From: Vibrio rhodolitus | GTDB lineage: Bacteria; Pseudomonadota; Gammaproteobacteria; Enterobacterales; Vibrionaceae | Reading direction: 5' to 3' | NCBI RefSeq assembly: GCF_003350325.1 | Contig: NZ_QLYZ01000031.1 | Span: 1-32,256 of the forward strand | DNA: 32,256 nt | Shown: positions 32,047 to 32,256 of the stretch, piece after piece | How positions within the stretch are numbered: the first letter of the stretch is position 1 | Layout: each line of letters begins with the position of its first letter | The notes under the pieces: generated by a model | What the model was told of the DNA's origin: nothing | What the model saw: only the letters and a program-made list of their open reading frames with translations | The model's database searches: none | Translations under genes and position numbers: made by a program

Positions 32047-32256
32047 TCATAATTCTCCCAGTCCACAGGCATGTGTCAGCCGTTGGTATTCCACTATCGC
32101 CCAGTGATATTGTGATTCACTTATTCGGTACCTTCGATGGCAACGAACTTCTTTACCAAGCCTTGGGATCGAGAGTACGCGTCGGTGCTTAATGGTGTTC
32201 GCTTGAAAGTCATAATGCCATTTCGCTTGTATAGCGATTAAGCCATTCCACCACAT
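32047..32256 (-). CDS. Transposase C-terminal fragment, probably IS4 family (partial)
   Basis: The frame continues beyond the right edge, so the visible 69 residues are the C-terminus only. 'WHYDFQANTIKHRRVLSIPRLGKEVRCHRRYRISESQYHWAI' resembles the tail of IS4-family transposases, where 'FQxNTxKxRRVLSxxxLG' precedes the end. The stop (TGA, 32047-32049) lies 13 bases from the cassette edge, so the IS terminal repeat must either begin almost there or have been split by the cassette. Family assignment is by pattern memory and needs a search. Confidence 0.5.
   Translation of the reverse strand: MWWNGLIAIQAKWHYDFQANTIKHRRVLSIPRLGKEVRCHRRYRISESQYHWAIVEYQRLTHACGLGEL

Noticed and set aside
31977..32192. 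Plus-strand reading frame of 71 codons through the attC and beyond
   Set aside because: Its first part is the attC stem itself and the rest is antisense to the transposase fragment.
1..32256. CRISPR array, tRNA or rRNA genes, prophage structural genes
   Set aside because: No regularly spaced repeats, no cloverleaf sequences or rRNA segments and no capsid, tail or integrase genes were seen when reading both strands.

Overview
The window looks like a stretch of a Vibrio chromosome. The evidence is a complete TonB2-type operon (DUF3450, TtpC, ExbB2, ExbD2, TonB2, TPR protein) in the order known from Vibrio, a long-form purC (367 codons), a yjjI/yjjW pair, a TAXI-type TRAP transporter, and a Vibrio-type integron attC site near the right end. 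The genus is inferred from gene content; the species cannot be told from the sequence alone.

Layout. Bases 1-170 are the end of an IS3-family insertion sequence, with the start of its orfA on the minus strand. Next come a dCache chemoreceptor (396-2285), the glycyl-radical enzyme YjjI and its activase YjjW (2519-4959), and a REP-associated tyrosine transposase flanked on both sides by inverted copies of a short repeat (4970-6357). On the minus strand follow a LysR-family regulator, purC with a PurR box upstream, a sulA-like gene with a LexA box directly at its start, and a cytosolic ugpQ-type phosphodiesterase. From 10855 to 14590 is a two-gene TAXI TRAP uptake system, followed by an OmpR-type response regulator and sensor kinase (14792-16841) and a small PlsC-type acyltransferase. 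The Fur-box-led TonB2 operon fills 18007-22890 with mostly overlapping genes.

From 22955 the minus strand carries a small unknown gene and a four-gene polar amino-acid ABC importer. A CitA/DcuS-type two-component system (27023-29325) diverges from it and is the likely regulator. A membrane DUF2726 protein with a C4 zinc finger and a DUF6482 protein follow.

The right end is the most unusual part. Bases 31021-32033 form what appears to be one complete integron gene cassette, with crossover-type boundaries on both sides and no integrase or second attC in view. Its single gene encodes an AT-rich two-helix ion-channel-like protein with a roughly 200-residue helical insert between TM1 and the pore and an atypical selectivity filter (TTTTFGD). 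Directly beyond it is the 3' end of a transposase, probably of the IS4 family, running off the window.

Units with visible control signals: purC (PurR), sulA (LexA), the TonB2 operon (Fur), the TRAP operon (hairpins between the binding-protein and permease genes), and the ABC operon (a 10-bp inverted repeat just upstream of its start).
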